DNA from: Acidobacteriota bacterium
GTDB lineage: Bacteria > Acidobacteriota > Terriglobia > Terriglobales > Acidobacteriaceae
Assembly: GCA_021799945.1 (NCBI GenBank)
Contig: JAJYZK010000024.1
Span: 1 to 12,546 of the forward strand
DNA length: 12,546 nucleotides
Direction: 5' to 3'
Shown piece by piece: positions 1 through 6,493 of this stretch. The notes under the pieces are model-generated. The model worked only from the letters and a program-made list of their open reading frames with translations, made no database searches and was not told where the DNA came from. The number at the start of each line of letters is the position of its first letter. Position 1 is the first letter of the stretch. Made by a program: the position numbers and the translations under genes.

Positions 1-159
1 AGCGATCTGTTCGTGCCGGAGCGGGAGATACGCGAACGCACCTTCGCCATGGCCCGCCATTATGGACTGCTCGGCGGTGTCCTGTATGCCGAACCCTTCG
101 TCCAGAAGGAAGTGGGACTGGTGGACGACCTGACCTTGATTCCGGTGCAGTCGATCTGA
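1..159 (+). CDS. C-terminal fragment of an unrecognised protein
   Basis: Reading frame 1 is open from the window edge to a TGA at 157-159 and gives the last 52 residues of a protein whose start lies outside the window. The segment contains GLLGGVLYAEPFVQKEVGLV and ends in LIPVQSI. Its codon use fits the GC-rich neighbours and the ORF ends cleanly, so it is probably a real gene. I do not recognise the family; a periplasmic solute-binding protein is one vague possibility, but no diagnostic motif is present. It does not resemble the C-terminus of PstS, which matters because pstS is missing from the phosphate cluster that follows. It is convergent with the response regulator gene that ends at 233. 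Confidence 0.6.
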   Translation, partial: SDLFVPEREIRERTFAMARHYGLLGGVLYAEPFVQKEVGLVDDLTLIPVQSI

Positions 160-162
160 GGC

Positions 163-178
163 CGTCCCGGCCGGGACG
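163..178. terminator. Perfect 16-bp palindrome between convergent genes
   Basis: The bases CGTCCCGGCCGGGACG are a perfect palindrome that starts 4 nt after the stop codon of the upstream gene. As RNA it could fold into a 6-bp GC stem with a GGCC tetraloop on either strand. It sits between two convergent genes, where a bidirectional terminator would be expected. Neither strand has a T-tract after the stem, so it is not a canonical Rho-independent terminator. A protein-binding palindrome or a Rho-assisted pause site are alternatives. Confidence 0.35.
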
Positions 179-232
179 AGCGCGCTGAGCCCCGGCGGCC
201 GAAACTGGACGGTCATCTGTTATGCGCGGCGG

Positions 233-676
233 TCATCGGCGGCGGCCTTTGCCGCCACGCGCGGCCGCGGGTTGGGCGGTCGATTTCCGGCCGGAGCCTC
301 GGGCTCGACCACCCCGGTTTCTTCCCCGAAGCAGCGCTTTGAGCTGGATGGCCAGGTCGGAGGCTCCGTCGCCCTTCGTTGCGGACAGGTCGACCACCTG
401 CATGACGCTTTCCGGCAGCGTAACGTAGGCAGAGAGCATGAGGATGGGAACCTCTGGCCGGAGCGCGCGCATCCTGGCCGCCACCTGTCCCCCATCCAGC
501 CCCGGCAAACTAAAGTCGATCACTACCGCATCGACCTGCTGCGACTTGAAGATCCGCAGTCCGCCGCGACCGTCCCGGGCGGTGAGCACCCGGTAACCTT
601 CGAGCTCGAGAACCATTTTTCGGATTTCAAGTCCGAGCTCTTCATCGTCGATGCAAAGAATCGTGGAGAGAGCCAA
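233..676 (-). CDS. Stand-alone response regulator receiver protein
   Basis: This encodes a 147-residue protein consisting of one CheY-like receiver domain (about residues 4-120) and a basic tail, with no DNA-binding or enzymatic output domain. The acidic pocket is D10/D11, the phosphoacceptor is D54 (VVIDFSLPGLDG), the switch residue is S82 (MLSAY) and the conserved lysine is K101 (ATKGDG), so all key residues are present. I chose the TTG at 676 because GAGGA lies 9 nt upstream and the receiver fold begins right after it. The frame stays open upstream to 823, but that extension is unlike a receiver. The last 30 or so residues are rich in Arg, Gly and Lys. The family is a phosphorelay switch that acts through protein partners; the kinase and target are unknown. 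The gene is divergent from phoB, so shared control or crosstalk with PhoR is possible but unproven. Confidence 0.85.
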   Translation of the reverse strand: MALSTILCIDDEELGLEIRKMVLELEGYRVLTARDGRGGLRIFKSQQVDAVVIDFSLPGLDGGQVAARMRALRPEVPILMLSAYVTLPESVMQVVDLSATKGDGASDLAIQLKALLRGRNRGGRARGSGRKSTAQPAAARGGKGRRR

Positions 677-933
677 TTGGCCGGTTCCTCGAATTTCCAA
701 AGCGGGTGGATGTTTGATCGACCTGGCCGGATCTGAGGTTACTTTACAACCCTGGCCGCGAGACGTCGCCGCCATTTTCTGTCCAGCCAGAGCTATCGAC
801 GCCGCACGCGGTACAGGATTCACGATACTTTTGCAGTGTATTTGCCGGGATTGCGATACGCTGGCGTGAGAATGCCGCCCTTTTCCAGCCTACCTTGCCC
901 GGGAGGACCCGGTTTGAAAGTTGAGGCAAGCCG
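677..933. promoter_or_regulatory. Divergent intergenic region of the receiver gene and phoB
   Basis: This 257-bp gap separates two divergently transcribed regulators and should hold both promoters. No convincing sigma-70 pair was found. On the + strand there are spaced TTGC motifs at 831, 842 and 851; the first two are 11 bp apart, which is the repeat period of PhoB boxes, but their sequence is far from the E. coli CTGTCAT consensus. The ribosome binding site of phoB is GAGG at 923-926. An ORF extension of the receiver gene covers 677-823 but looks noncoding. Confidence 0.35.
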
Positions 934-1632
934 TTGACCCAGACTGTGACAGTTTTAGAGGACGACGCCGATATCTCCCGTCTGGTGCAGCACCACCTGG
1001 AGGCTGCCGGTTTTCCCGTGCGGCTCTACGCGACGCCCGCCAATCTTATCCAGGAGGCCGAAAAGCAGCCGCCCTCTCTGTTTCTGCTGGACATCATGGT
1101 GCCCGGCGGAGACGGGCTGGATGTATGCCGGCGACTGCGCAGCCACGTGGCGCTGAGCAGCGTGCCGATCATCTTTCTCACCGCGCGGGCCTCGGAAAAC
1201 GACCGGGTGCTGGGTCTGGAGATGGGGGCCGACGACTATGTGACCAAACCCTTCGCCACCCGCGAACTGGTGGCCCGGGTGAAGGCGGTGCTGCGCCGCT
1301 TTGAGCGTCCGACGGCGCCCTCGGTGATCCAGTTCGACGAGGTGGTGATCGACGCCAACGCCATGCAACTCAAAGTGCGGGGCGAACTTACCAGCACCAC
1401 AGCCACGGAATTCCGGCTGCTGGATTACCTTGCCCGGCATCCGGGGCGGGTCTTCAGCCGCGATCACCTGCTGGACGCGGTCTGGGGCGACGCCCGGTTC
1501 GTGACCCCGCGGTCCGTGGATGTTTATGTGAGGCGGATCCGTGAGAAAATTGAGTCGGACCCGGAAAACCCTCGTTATCTCAAGACGATGCGCGGTGCCG
1601 GATACCGGTTTGAGATACCCCGTTCCGCCTAA
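934..1632 (+). CDS. phoB: PhoB-like phosphate response regulator
   Basis: This is a 232-residue OmpR/PhoB-family response regulator, the usual length for the family. Residues 4-122 form the receiver: acidic pocket E9/D10/D11, phosphoacceptor D53 (LLDIMVPGGDG), switch T83 (FLTARA) and K105 (YVTKPF). Residues about 131-230 form the winged-helix DNA-binding domain, with the typical PRSVDVYVRRIREKIE recognition-helix region and a C-terminal RGAGYRF. The start is a TTG with GAGG 7 nt upstream; the protein then begins directly with the first receiver strand. In phosphate limitation PhoB is phosphorylated by PhoR and activates pst and other phosphate-scavenging genes. The name rests on the neighbouring histidine kinase gene 86 nt downstream and the pst genes beyond it; on sequence alone it could be another OmpR-family member. 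No truncation or missing residue was seen. Confidence 0.92.
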   Translation: MTQTVTVLEDDADISRLVQHHLEAAGFPVRLYATPANLIQEAEKQPPSLFLLDIMVPGGDGLDVCRRLRSHVALSSVPIIFLTARASENDRVLGLEMGADDYVTKPFATRELVARVKAVLRRFERPTAPSVIQFDEVVIDANAMQLKVRGELTSTTATEFRLLDYLARHPGRVFSRDHLLDAVWGDARFVTPRSVDVYVRRIREKIESDPENPRYLKTMRGAGYRFEIPRSA

Positions 1633-1668
1633 CCTTGCCCATGGCCGCCAGGCCGGGGATCGGATCCC

Positions 1669-1722
1669 ATGAAAACCAGCCGCCCAGCCCCCCCCCAAAT
1701 CGCACCAAGGGACATCCGGTGA
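1669..1722 (+). CDS. Possible 17-codon upstream ORF overlapping the phoR start
   Basis: The ATG at 1669 opens a 17-codon ORF (MKTSRPAPPQIAPRDIR) that stops at TGA 1720-1722. The stop overlaps the proposed phoR GTG as GTGA, an arrangement typical of translational coupling. GGGGA at 1655-1659 lies 9 nt upstream and could serve as its ribosome binding site. The ORF contains a run of nine C at 1688-1696. If the run had ten C, this ATG would read straight into the phoR frame, so the ORF may instead be the true phoR start disturbed by a homopolymer miscall. There is no evidence that the peptide is made. Confidence 0.25.
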   Translation: MKTSRPAPPQIAPRDIR

Positions 1723-3542
1723 CCGGGAGAGTTCTGAGCAGATTGTTGTTCGCCTTCGGGCTGGCGCTGCTGGCTGGAGCGGCGCTGATCGAACTGTCCG
1801 CGCACAGGCTCGAGGGGGTGCTGCAACGCCGCGCGGAGGTCTCGCTTGCGCAAAAGGCCCATCTGGCCGTGCTGCAGATTCCGCCGTCCGAAAGCGGCTC
1901 TCTGGCCATCGCGGTCCGGCGGGTTGCCCAGGAGACCGGGGCCGCGACCTCCGTCTTCGGCGCGGACGGCCGATTGCTCAGCGCGTCGCCGCTCCCACCT
2001 CAGGAATCCTCGACTGCGAACTCCGGCATCCCCGGCGAAGTAGCCGCAGCGCTGGCCCACCCCGAGGCTACCGCCGTCGAGGAACGGAATGGATACGTCT
2101 ATGTCGCGGTCGCTGCTGATTCGGGAGGCCCGGGAGGGCGGGAGGCGCTCCGCATGGCGGAGCCTCTCTCTGTCATTGCTGCGCCGGTGAGAGCATTTTC
2201 CCGCGATCTGCTCGCTTCTCTTGTCGTATCCATGTTGATCGGCGCCGTCCTGGCCGCCATCATGGCATGGCGTTCGGCCCGGCGGCTCAACCGGATCGTG
2301 GTCTTCGCTCAGCGGGTGGCCAACGGCGACCTTTCGGCTCGGGTTGAGGAGGCCGACCTGGATGAATACTCGGCGGTGGCCCGAGCCCTGGACACCACCG
2401 CAAGCCGCCTGGAACAAAGCTTTCAGGCTCTTGAAAGCAGCCGCAGCGAGCTGACCGCGCTGTTGAACAGCATGCAGGAAGCGGTGATCGCGGTGGATGC
2501 AGCGGGGCGCGTGAGCTGGTGCAATGCGGTTCTGCGGAAGATCGCGCTGACGCCCATCCAGGAAGGGCGCGCGCTGGTGAACTCCGTGCGCGATCCGGAG
2601 GTTCTGACTGCGGTCTCCACGGCGCTGCAACAGGGTAGCGACGGACGGGCGCGCTCCACCTCTCTGGCCCCCGGCCGGGTCTTCGAAGTCAACGCCGCCC
2701 CCATGCCCGGCGGCGGCGCGGTCGCCGTTCTGCACGACATCTCGGAGATTGAGCGGTCGGAGGCTAGCCGGCGGGATTTCATCGCCAATGTTTCCCACGA
2801 GCTCCGCACGCCGCTCACCTGCGTCATGGGGTATGTGGAAACCCTGCTGGATAGCGGAGAAATCATCGGTCAGGCGAGGGAGTTCCTGCAGATCATCCTC
2901 AAGAACGCCGGCCGGATGAGCCGGCTCACAGAGGATCTGCTGGCGCTGGCCGGAGTGGAGTCCGGCGATTACAAGGTGCAGCTTCGCTCGATTCCGGCCT
3001 CCCGGATCGTGGGGGACGCGGTGACCTCCCTGGCCGGACTGGTTCTCGATTCCAATCTGATTCTTGAAATCGTAGAGAAGACCGACCAGCCGGTGATGGC
3101 GGATCCCGATGCGCTGGATCAGGTCTTCGGCAATCTGGTCGAGAACGCGATCAAATACGGAAAGACCGGCATGCGCATTCGCGCCGGCGCGCGCTGCCTG
3201 GAGAGCTGCGTCGAGTTCTACGTACAGGATTTCGGCTCCGGAATCGCCTTCGAGCACCTGGATCGCATCTTCGAGCGATTCTACCGGGTCGATAAGGCGA
3301 GGTCTCGGGAATCGGGCGGCACCGGGCTGGGTCTGGCGATTGCGAAACAGGTGGTCCACCTCCACGGAGGAGACATTCGCTGCGAGAGCGAGCTTGGCTC
3401 CGGGGCCACATTTCTCTTTCGCCTGCCCCGCTGCCTGCCCCCCTCCCAGCCTGCGACCGACGGAGAGCGCCCGACGGCGCCGGCGAAAGCCGAGGAGGAA
3501 AGGAGCGAGGGGGCGCTGGCCTCCCGGCCCGCCGATCGGTAA
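1719..3542 (+). CDS. phoR: PhoR-like membrane sensor histidine kinase
   Basis: This 607-residue kinase is the likely partner of the PhoB encoded upstream and would control its phosphorylation according to phosphate transport. Order of parts: TM1 at about residues 7-25; an extracytoplasmic segment to about 160 without a recognised fold; TM2 at about 163-184; HAMP at about 185-240; a PAS-like domain at about 245-345; HisKA with the phosphorylated H360 in NVSHELRTPL; and the ATPase domain with N-box N472/N476 (NLVENAIKYG), G1 at D504 (DFGSGI), an F-box-like FERFYR, and G2 at 533-540 (GGTGLGLA). I chose GTG 1719 because AAGGGA lies 6 nt upstream and TM1 follows at once. TTG 1635 and ATG 1641 are in frame further upstream but would add a proline-rich stretch with no signal character. 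It is longer than E. coli PhoR (431 residues) because of the extracytoplasmic loop, a form common outside enterics. The C-terminal 35 residues or so are low complexity. Confidence 0.9.
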   Translation: MTGRVLSRLLFAFGLALLAGAALIELSAHRLEGVLQRRAEVSLAQKAHLAVLQIPPSESGSLAIAVRRVAQETGAATSVFGADGRLLSASPLPPQESSTANSGIPGEVAAALAHPEATAVEERNGYVYVAVAADSGGPGGREALRMAEPLSVIAAPVRAFSRDLLASLVVSMLIGAVLAAIMAWRSARRLNRIVVFAQRVANGDLSARVEEADLDEYSAVARALDTTASRLEQSFQALESSRSELTALLNSMQEAVIAVDAAGRVSWCNAVLRKIALTPIQEGRALVNSVRDPEVLTAVSTALQQGSDGRARSTSLAPGRVFEVNAAPMPGGGAVAVLHDISEIERSEASRRDFIANVSHELRTPLTCVMGYVETLLDSGEIIGQAREFLQIILKNAGRMSRLTEDLLALAGVESGDYKVQLRSIPASRIVGDAVTSLAGLVLDSNLILEIVEKTDQPVMADPDALDQVFGNLVENAIKYGKTGMRIRAGARCLESCVEFYVQDFGSGIAFEHLDRIFERFYRVDKARSRESGGTGLGLAIAKQVVHLHGGDIRCESELGSGATFLFRLPRCLPPSQPATDGERPTAPAKAEEERSEGALASRPADR

Positions 3543-3791
3543 GAGAAATCGCCTGGACGCCGCCTTCCTGCCGCCTGCTTGCCCGCCTGCCCGCACTGCC
3601 TCACCCCGAATGCCTGATATGATTCAGTCCGAAAGGTCTGGCGGAGATCCCGACCGAATTCCGCCGGGCGTGGGACGGATTTGTCCGGGACAGGACGGGA
3701 CGGCCCCAGAGCGCCGGCGTCGATCTGAAGCCTGCGTTGGAATCCTCGCGATTTCATCTCCCGTTCAACTGGGGGCGTTAGCGTAGTCGCA
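3543..3791 (+). promoter_or_regulatory. phoR-pstC intergenic region, possible pst promoter
   Basis: This 249-bp gap is the largest inside the phosphate cluster, so pstCAB-phoU may have its own promoter here. TATGAT at 3618-3623 matches the -10 consensus at five of six positions. There is no TTGACA-like -35, which is normal for PhoB-activated promoters; that area instead holds irregularly spaced CTGC motifs (3575, 3587, 3596). Downstream are a short palindrome TGTCCGGGACA (3682-3692), three GGGAC copies (3672, 3687, 3697) and an inverted repeat GGCGGA/TCCGCC (3640-3645, 3660-3665). A 58-codon ORF (3610-3786) is present but looks like chance. The assignment is weak. Confidence 0.25.
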
Positions 3792-4841
3792 GTGGAAATT
3801 CGAATTCAGGTGCCGAATGTGGCTGGCGAGTCCGAGCGTATCCAGAAACCCGCCGGTTCCTCGTTTCCGGATTCGGGGTCCTCGCAGTCACCGGCCCGCG
3901 CCTTCCTGCAAAGCCGCAGGTCCTCGGCCTTTGCGGACCGCATCTTCAGCGCTGTAATCCTGCTGTGCGCCCTCTGTATCTTCGCGATTGTGGCCCTGAT
4001 CCTGTATGAGCTGGTTTCCGGGTCCCGGCTCTCCATCGACAAATTCGGCGTGGCGTTTTTTTTTCGTTCGGCCTGGGATCCGGTCAATGGCGACTATGGC
4101 GCCTTCCCCTTCATCTACGGAACGCTCGTTTCATCGATTCTGGCGTTGATCATTGCCGTGCCGCTGGCCGTCGGGGTCGCCGTCTTTCTCACCGAAATGT
4201 GTCCCGGCTTCCTGCGAGCCCCGCTGGCCTTTGTCACCGAGCTGCTGGCCGCAATTCCCAGCGTGGTTTACGGGCTCTGGGCGATCTTTGTTCTGGTGCC
4301 TCTGCTGCGGGATTCCGTCAACCCTTTTTTGATCCGCGTTCTGGGCTGGAGCGGCCTGTTTGTTGAGCCCAATTATGGAGTGGGCATGTTCGCCGGCGGG
4401 GTCATACTCGCGATCATGATTTTGCCGATCGTTTCCTCCCTTACCCGGGAAGTGATTTCGGCCGTGCCGCAGGCGCAGCGGGAGGCGGCGTTGGCCCTGG
4501 GCGCCACCCGATGGGAGATGATCCGCATGGGCGTGCTGCGCAATGCCCGCATCGGAATCGTGGGCGCCATTATTCTGGGCCTGGGCCGGGCTCTCGGGGA
4601 AACCATGGCGGTAACCATGGTGATCGGCAACCGCCCGGAGATTTCCCGGTCCCTTCTCGATCTGGGATACAGCATGGCGAGCGTGATCGCCAACGAATTC
4701 AGCGAAGCCTCCGACAATCTCTATCTGAGCGCTCTGATTGAGATTGGGCTGGCGCTGTTCATCGTCACCATCGTGGTCAACGCGTTGGCTCGCGTGCTGG
4801 TCTGGGCGGTTACCAGAGGCGCGCCGGTCAGGGGCGCTTAG
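3792..4841 (+). CDS. pstC: Phosphate ABC transporter permease PstC
   Basis: This is one of the two inner-membrane permease subunits of the high-affinity PstSCAB phosphate importer. The protein has up to 349 residues. TM1 spans about residues 53-75, followed by the FFFRSAWDPV segment typical of PstC (about 89-98), further TM helices from about 108, and the cytoplasmic EAA loop that docks on PstB at about 230-250 (REAALALGATRWEMIRMGVLR without gaps). GRALGETMAVTMVIGN at 266-280 is a strong PstC/PstA signature. The first 45 residues or so are Ser/Pro-rich and poorly membrane-like. The GTG at 3792 has no clear ribosome binding site; GTG 3819 has AGGTG nearby and is an alternative, so the N-terminus is uncertain. 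A run of nine T (4056-4064) lies within codons for the conserved Phe triplet. pstA starts 3 nt after the stop. Confidence 0.93.
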   Translation: MEIRIQVPNVAGESERIQKPAGSSFPDSGSSQSPARAFLQSRRSSAFADRIFSAVILLCALCIFAIVALILYELVSGSRLSIDKFGVAFFFRSAWDPVNGDYGAFPFIYGTLVSSILALIIAVPLAVGVAVFLTEMCPGFLRAPLAFVTELLAAIPSVVYGLWAIFVLVPLLRDSVNPFLIRVLGWSGLFVEPNYGVGMFAGGVILAIMILPIVSSLTREVISAVPQAQREAALALGATRWEMIRMGVLRNARIGIVGAIILGLGRALGETMAVTMVIGNRPEISRSLLDLGYSMASVIANEFSEASDNLYLSALIEIGLALFIVTIVVNALARVLVWAVTRGAPVRGA

Positions 4842-4844
4842 CCG

Positions 4845-5735
4845 ATGGCCGCCCGCGAACTCCGAGCGCCGCGCCGCCTGCGCTCCTCCAACCGGATCCG
4901 GCGCATGCTGGCCAATCATCTGGCCACCACGGCGGCCGTCGCCAGCACCATTCTGGTGATGGCGCCGCTGGTCGCCATATTCTTTTACCTGCTCTATAAA
5001 GGGGCCAGTTCGCTCAACCTGGCGTTCTTCACCCGGCCGCCGGCGCCCGTGGGCGAGACGGGAGGCGGCATGGGCAATGCGATTTTGGGCTCCGCCATCC
5101 TGCTGGGAATCGCCAGCGCGCTGGGCGTTCCGATCGGGATCGCCGCGGGCATTTATGTTGCGGAGTTCGGGCGGGGCGGCCGGCTGGCGAATACCATCCG
5201 CTTTACCGCGGATGTTCTCAACGGCGTGCCCTCCATCGTCATGGGCGTCTCCGTTTACGCCCTGATCGTTTTGCCGCAAAAGCACTTCTCCGCGTTCTCC
5301 GGAGGCGTCGCTCTGGGCATCATGATGATTCCAACCATCACCCGGACGACCGAGGAGATGCTCCTGATGGTTCCTCTCAGTGTGCGGGAGGCGGCTCTCG
5401 GGCTGGGCGTTCCGCGCTGGCGTTCCGTTCTCTCGATTACCTTGCGCACCGCCTCGCCGGGCGTCATTACCGGCTGCATGCTGGCCTTCGCCCGGGTTGC
5501 CGGAGAGACGGCTCCGCTGCTTTTCACCGCATTCGGAAATCAGTTCTGGAGCACCAGCATCAATCAGCCGATCGCCGCGCTGCCCTTGCAGATCTTTGTG
5601 TACGCCACCTCTCCCTACGACGATTGGCATCGCCTGGCCTGGGCCGGATCCCTGGTCCTGATCCTGCTGATTGTGGTCTCCGTGGGGCTGGTGCGGTATG
5701 TCGCCGGCCGCGGCGTGCTGAGGGGGGCGAGCTAG
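4845..5735 (+). CDS. pstA: Phosphate ABC transporter permease PstA
   Basis: The second permease subunit of the phosphate importer pairs with PstC to form the channel. It has 296 residues, close to the family norm. A basic N-terminal stretch (about 1-25) precedes TM1 at about 28-50. The GMGNAILGSAIL segment (75-86) begins the permease core. LNGVPSIVMG (125-134) is typical of PstA, the EAA loop is at about 181-201 (REAALGLGVPRWRSVL), and RVAGETAPLLFTAFGN (217-232) is the family signature. A last TM helix lies at about 267-285. The ATG at 4845 follows the pstC stop by 3 nt, with AGGGGC about 9 nt upstream; ATG 4905 is an alternative but would remove the basic segment before TM1. The stop TAG overlaps the pstB start. 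Confidence 0.94.
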   Translation: MAARELRAPRRLRSSNRIRRMLANHLATTAAVASTILVMAPLVAIFFYLLYKGASSLNLAFFTRPPAPVGETGGGMGNAILGSAILLGIASALGVPIGIAAGIYVAEFGRGGRLANTIRFTADVLNGVPSIVMGVSVYALIVLPQKHFSAFSGGVALGIMMIPTITRTTEEMLLMVPLSVREAALGLGVPRWRSVLSITLRTASPGVITGCMLAFARVAGETAPLLFTAFGNQFWSTSINQPIAALPLQIFVYATSPYDDWHRLAWAGSLVLILLIVVSVGLVRYVAGRGVLRGAS

Positions 5736-6493
5736 TGGGCGTCGGCATCGAAGTCTCGGAGTTGAATGCCTGGTATGGGTCCAACCACACCCTGCAGAAC
5801 ATCAATCTGCGGATCCCGGCGAATCACGCCACAGCCCTCATTGGACCCTCCGGCTGCGGCAAGTCCACGTTTGTCCGCTGCCTGAACCGGATGCACGAGA
5901 CCAATCCGGTGGGCCGGGTTACCGGCTCCGTCCTGATCGGACAACTGGATATCTACACCCAGGCATCGCCGGTGGAGATCCGCCGCCGCGTCGGCATGGT
6001 CTTTCAGCGGCCGAATCCCTTTCCAACCATGTCCATTTACGACAACGTCGCCTCGGGCCTGCGGTTGAACGGCTACCGGAACCGCGTCGTTCTGGACGAG
6101 GTGGTGCAGCGGTCGCTCGAACAGGCCGCCCTCTGGGAGGAAGTGAAAGACGACCTGAAGAAGAAATCCGGGGCCAGTCTTTCCGGCGGCCAGCAGCAGC
6201 GGCTCTGCATCGCCCGAGCGCTGGCGGTGGATCCCGAAGTGATGCTGATGGATGAGCCGGCCTCCGCGCTCGACCCGGTCTCCACCGCCAAAATTGAAGA
6301 CCTGATCTTCCAATTGAAATCCCAGTATACGATCGTTATCGTCACCCATAATATGCAGCAGGCCGCTCGCGTCGCGGAGAACACCGGCTTCTTCCTGAAT
6401 GGGAGACTGGTGGAGTTCGACGCCACGCACAAGATCTTCACCAATCCCCGCGACAAACGCACCGAGGATTACATCACAGGCAGGTTTGGATGA
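5735..6493 (+). CDS. pstB: Phosphate ABC transporter ATP-binding protein PstB
   Basis: This 252-residue ATPase energises phosphate import and sits on the cytoplasmic side of PstC/PstA. Walker A is at 37-45 (GPSGCGKST), the Q-loop lies in MVFQRPNPFP, the ABC signature is at 149-157 (LSGGQQQRL), Walker B is at 169-174 (VMLMDE) and the switch histidine is H205 (VTHNMQQA). The MVFQRPNPFPTMSIYDNV segment and the C-terminal EDYITGRFG are hallmarks of PstB as opposed to other ABC ATPases. I chose GTG 5735 because it overlaps the pstA stop as TAGTG and has AGGGGGGCGAG just upstream; the frame is open further upstream only inside pstA. Length from this start equals the family norm. It overlaps phoU as ATGA, so pstA, pstB and phoU are probably translationally coupled. 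Confidence 0.96.
   Translation: MGVGIEVSELNAWYGSNHTLQNINLRIPANHATALIGPSGCGKSTFVRCLNRMHETNPVGRVTGSVLIGQLDIYTQASPVEIRRRVGMVFQRPNPFPTMSIYDNVASGLRLNGYRNRVVLDEVVQRSLEQAALWEEVKDDLKKKSGASLSGGQQQRLCIARALAVDPEVMLMDEPASALDPVSTAKIEDLIFQLKSQYTIVIVTHNMQQAARVAENTGFFLNGRLVEFDATHKIFTNPRDKRTEDYITGRFG

Noticed and set aside
677..823. N-terminal extension of the receiver protein up to 823
   Set aside because: The extra 49 residues are unlike receiver proteins, whereas TTG 676 has a well-spaced GAGGA and directly precedes the fold.
1629..3596. 655-codon minus-strand ORF opposite phoR (and a similar 499-codon one at 4131-5630 opposite pstC/pstA)
   Set aside because: These are antisense frames of strongly supported genes; long antisense ORFs are common in GC-rich DNA and their sequences show no family signatures.
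3682..3692. TGTCCGGGACA palindrome before pstC as an operator
   Set aside because: Eleven bases with dyad symmetry are expected by chance in this composition, and it does not match the direct-repeat form of Pho boxes.
3610..3786. 58-codon + strand ORF between phoR and pstC
   Set aside because: It is the tail of a longer chance ORF overlapping phoR in another frame, has no ribosome binding site or recognisable family, and is rich in Arg/Pro/Gly as expected of noncoding GC-rich DNA.
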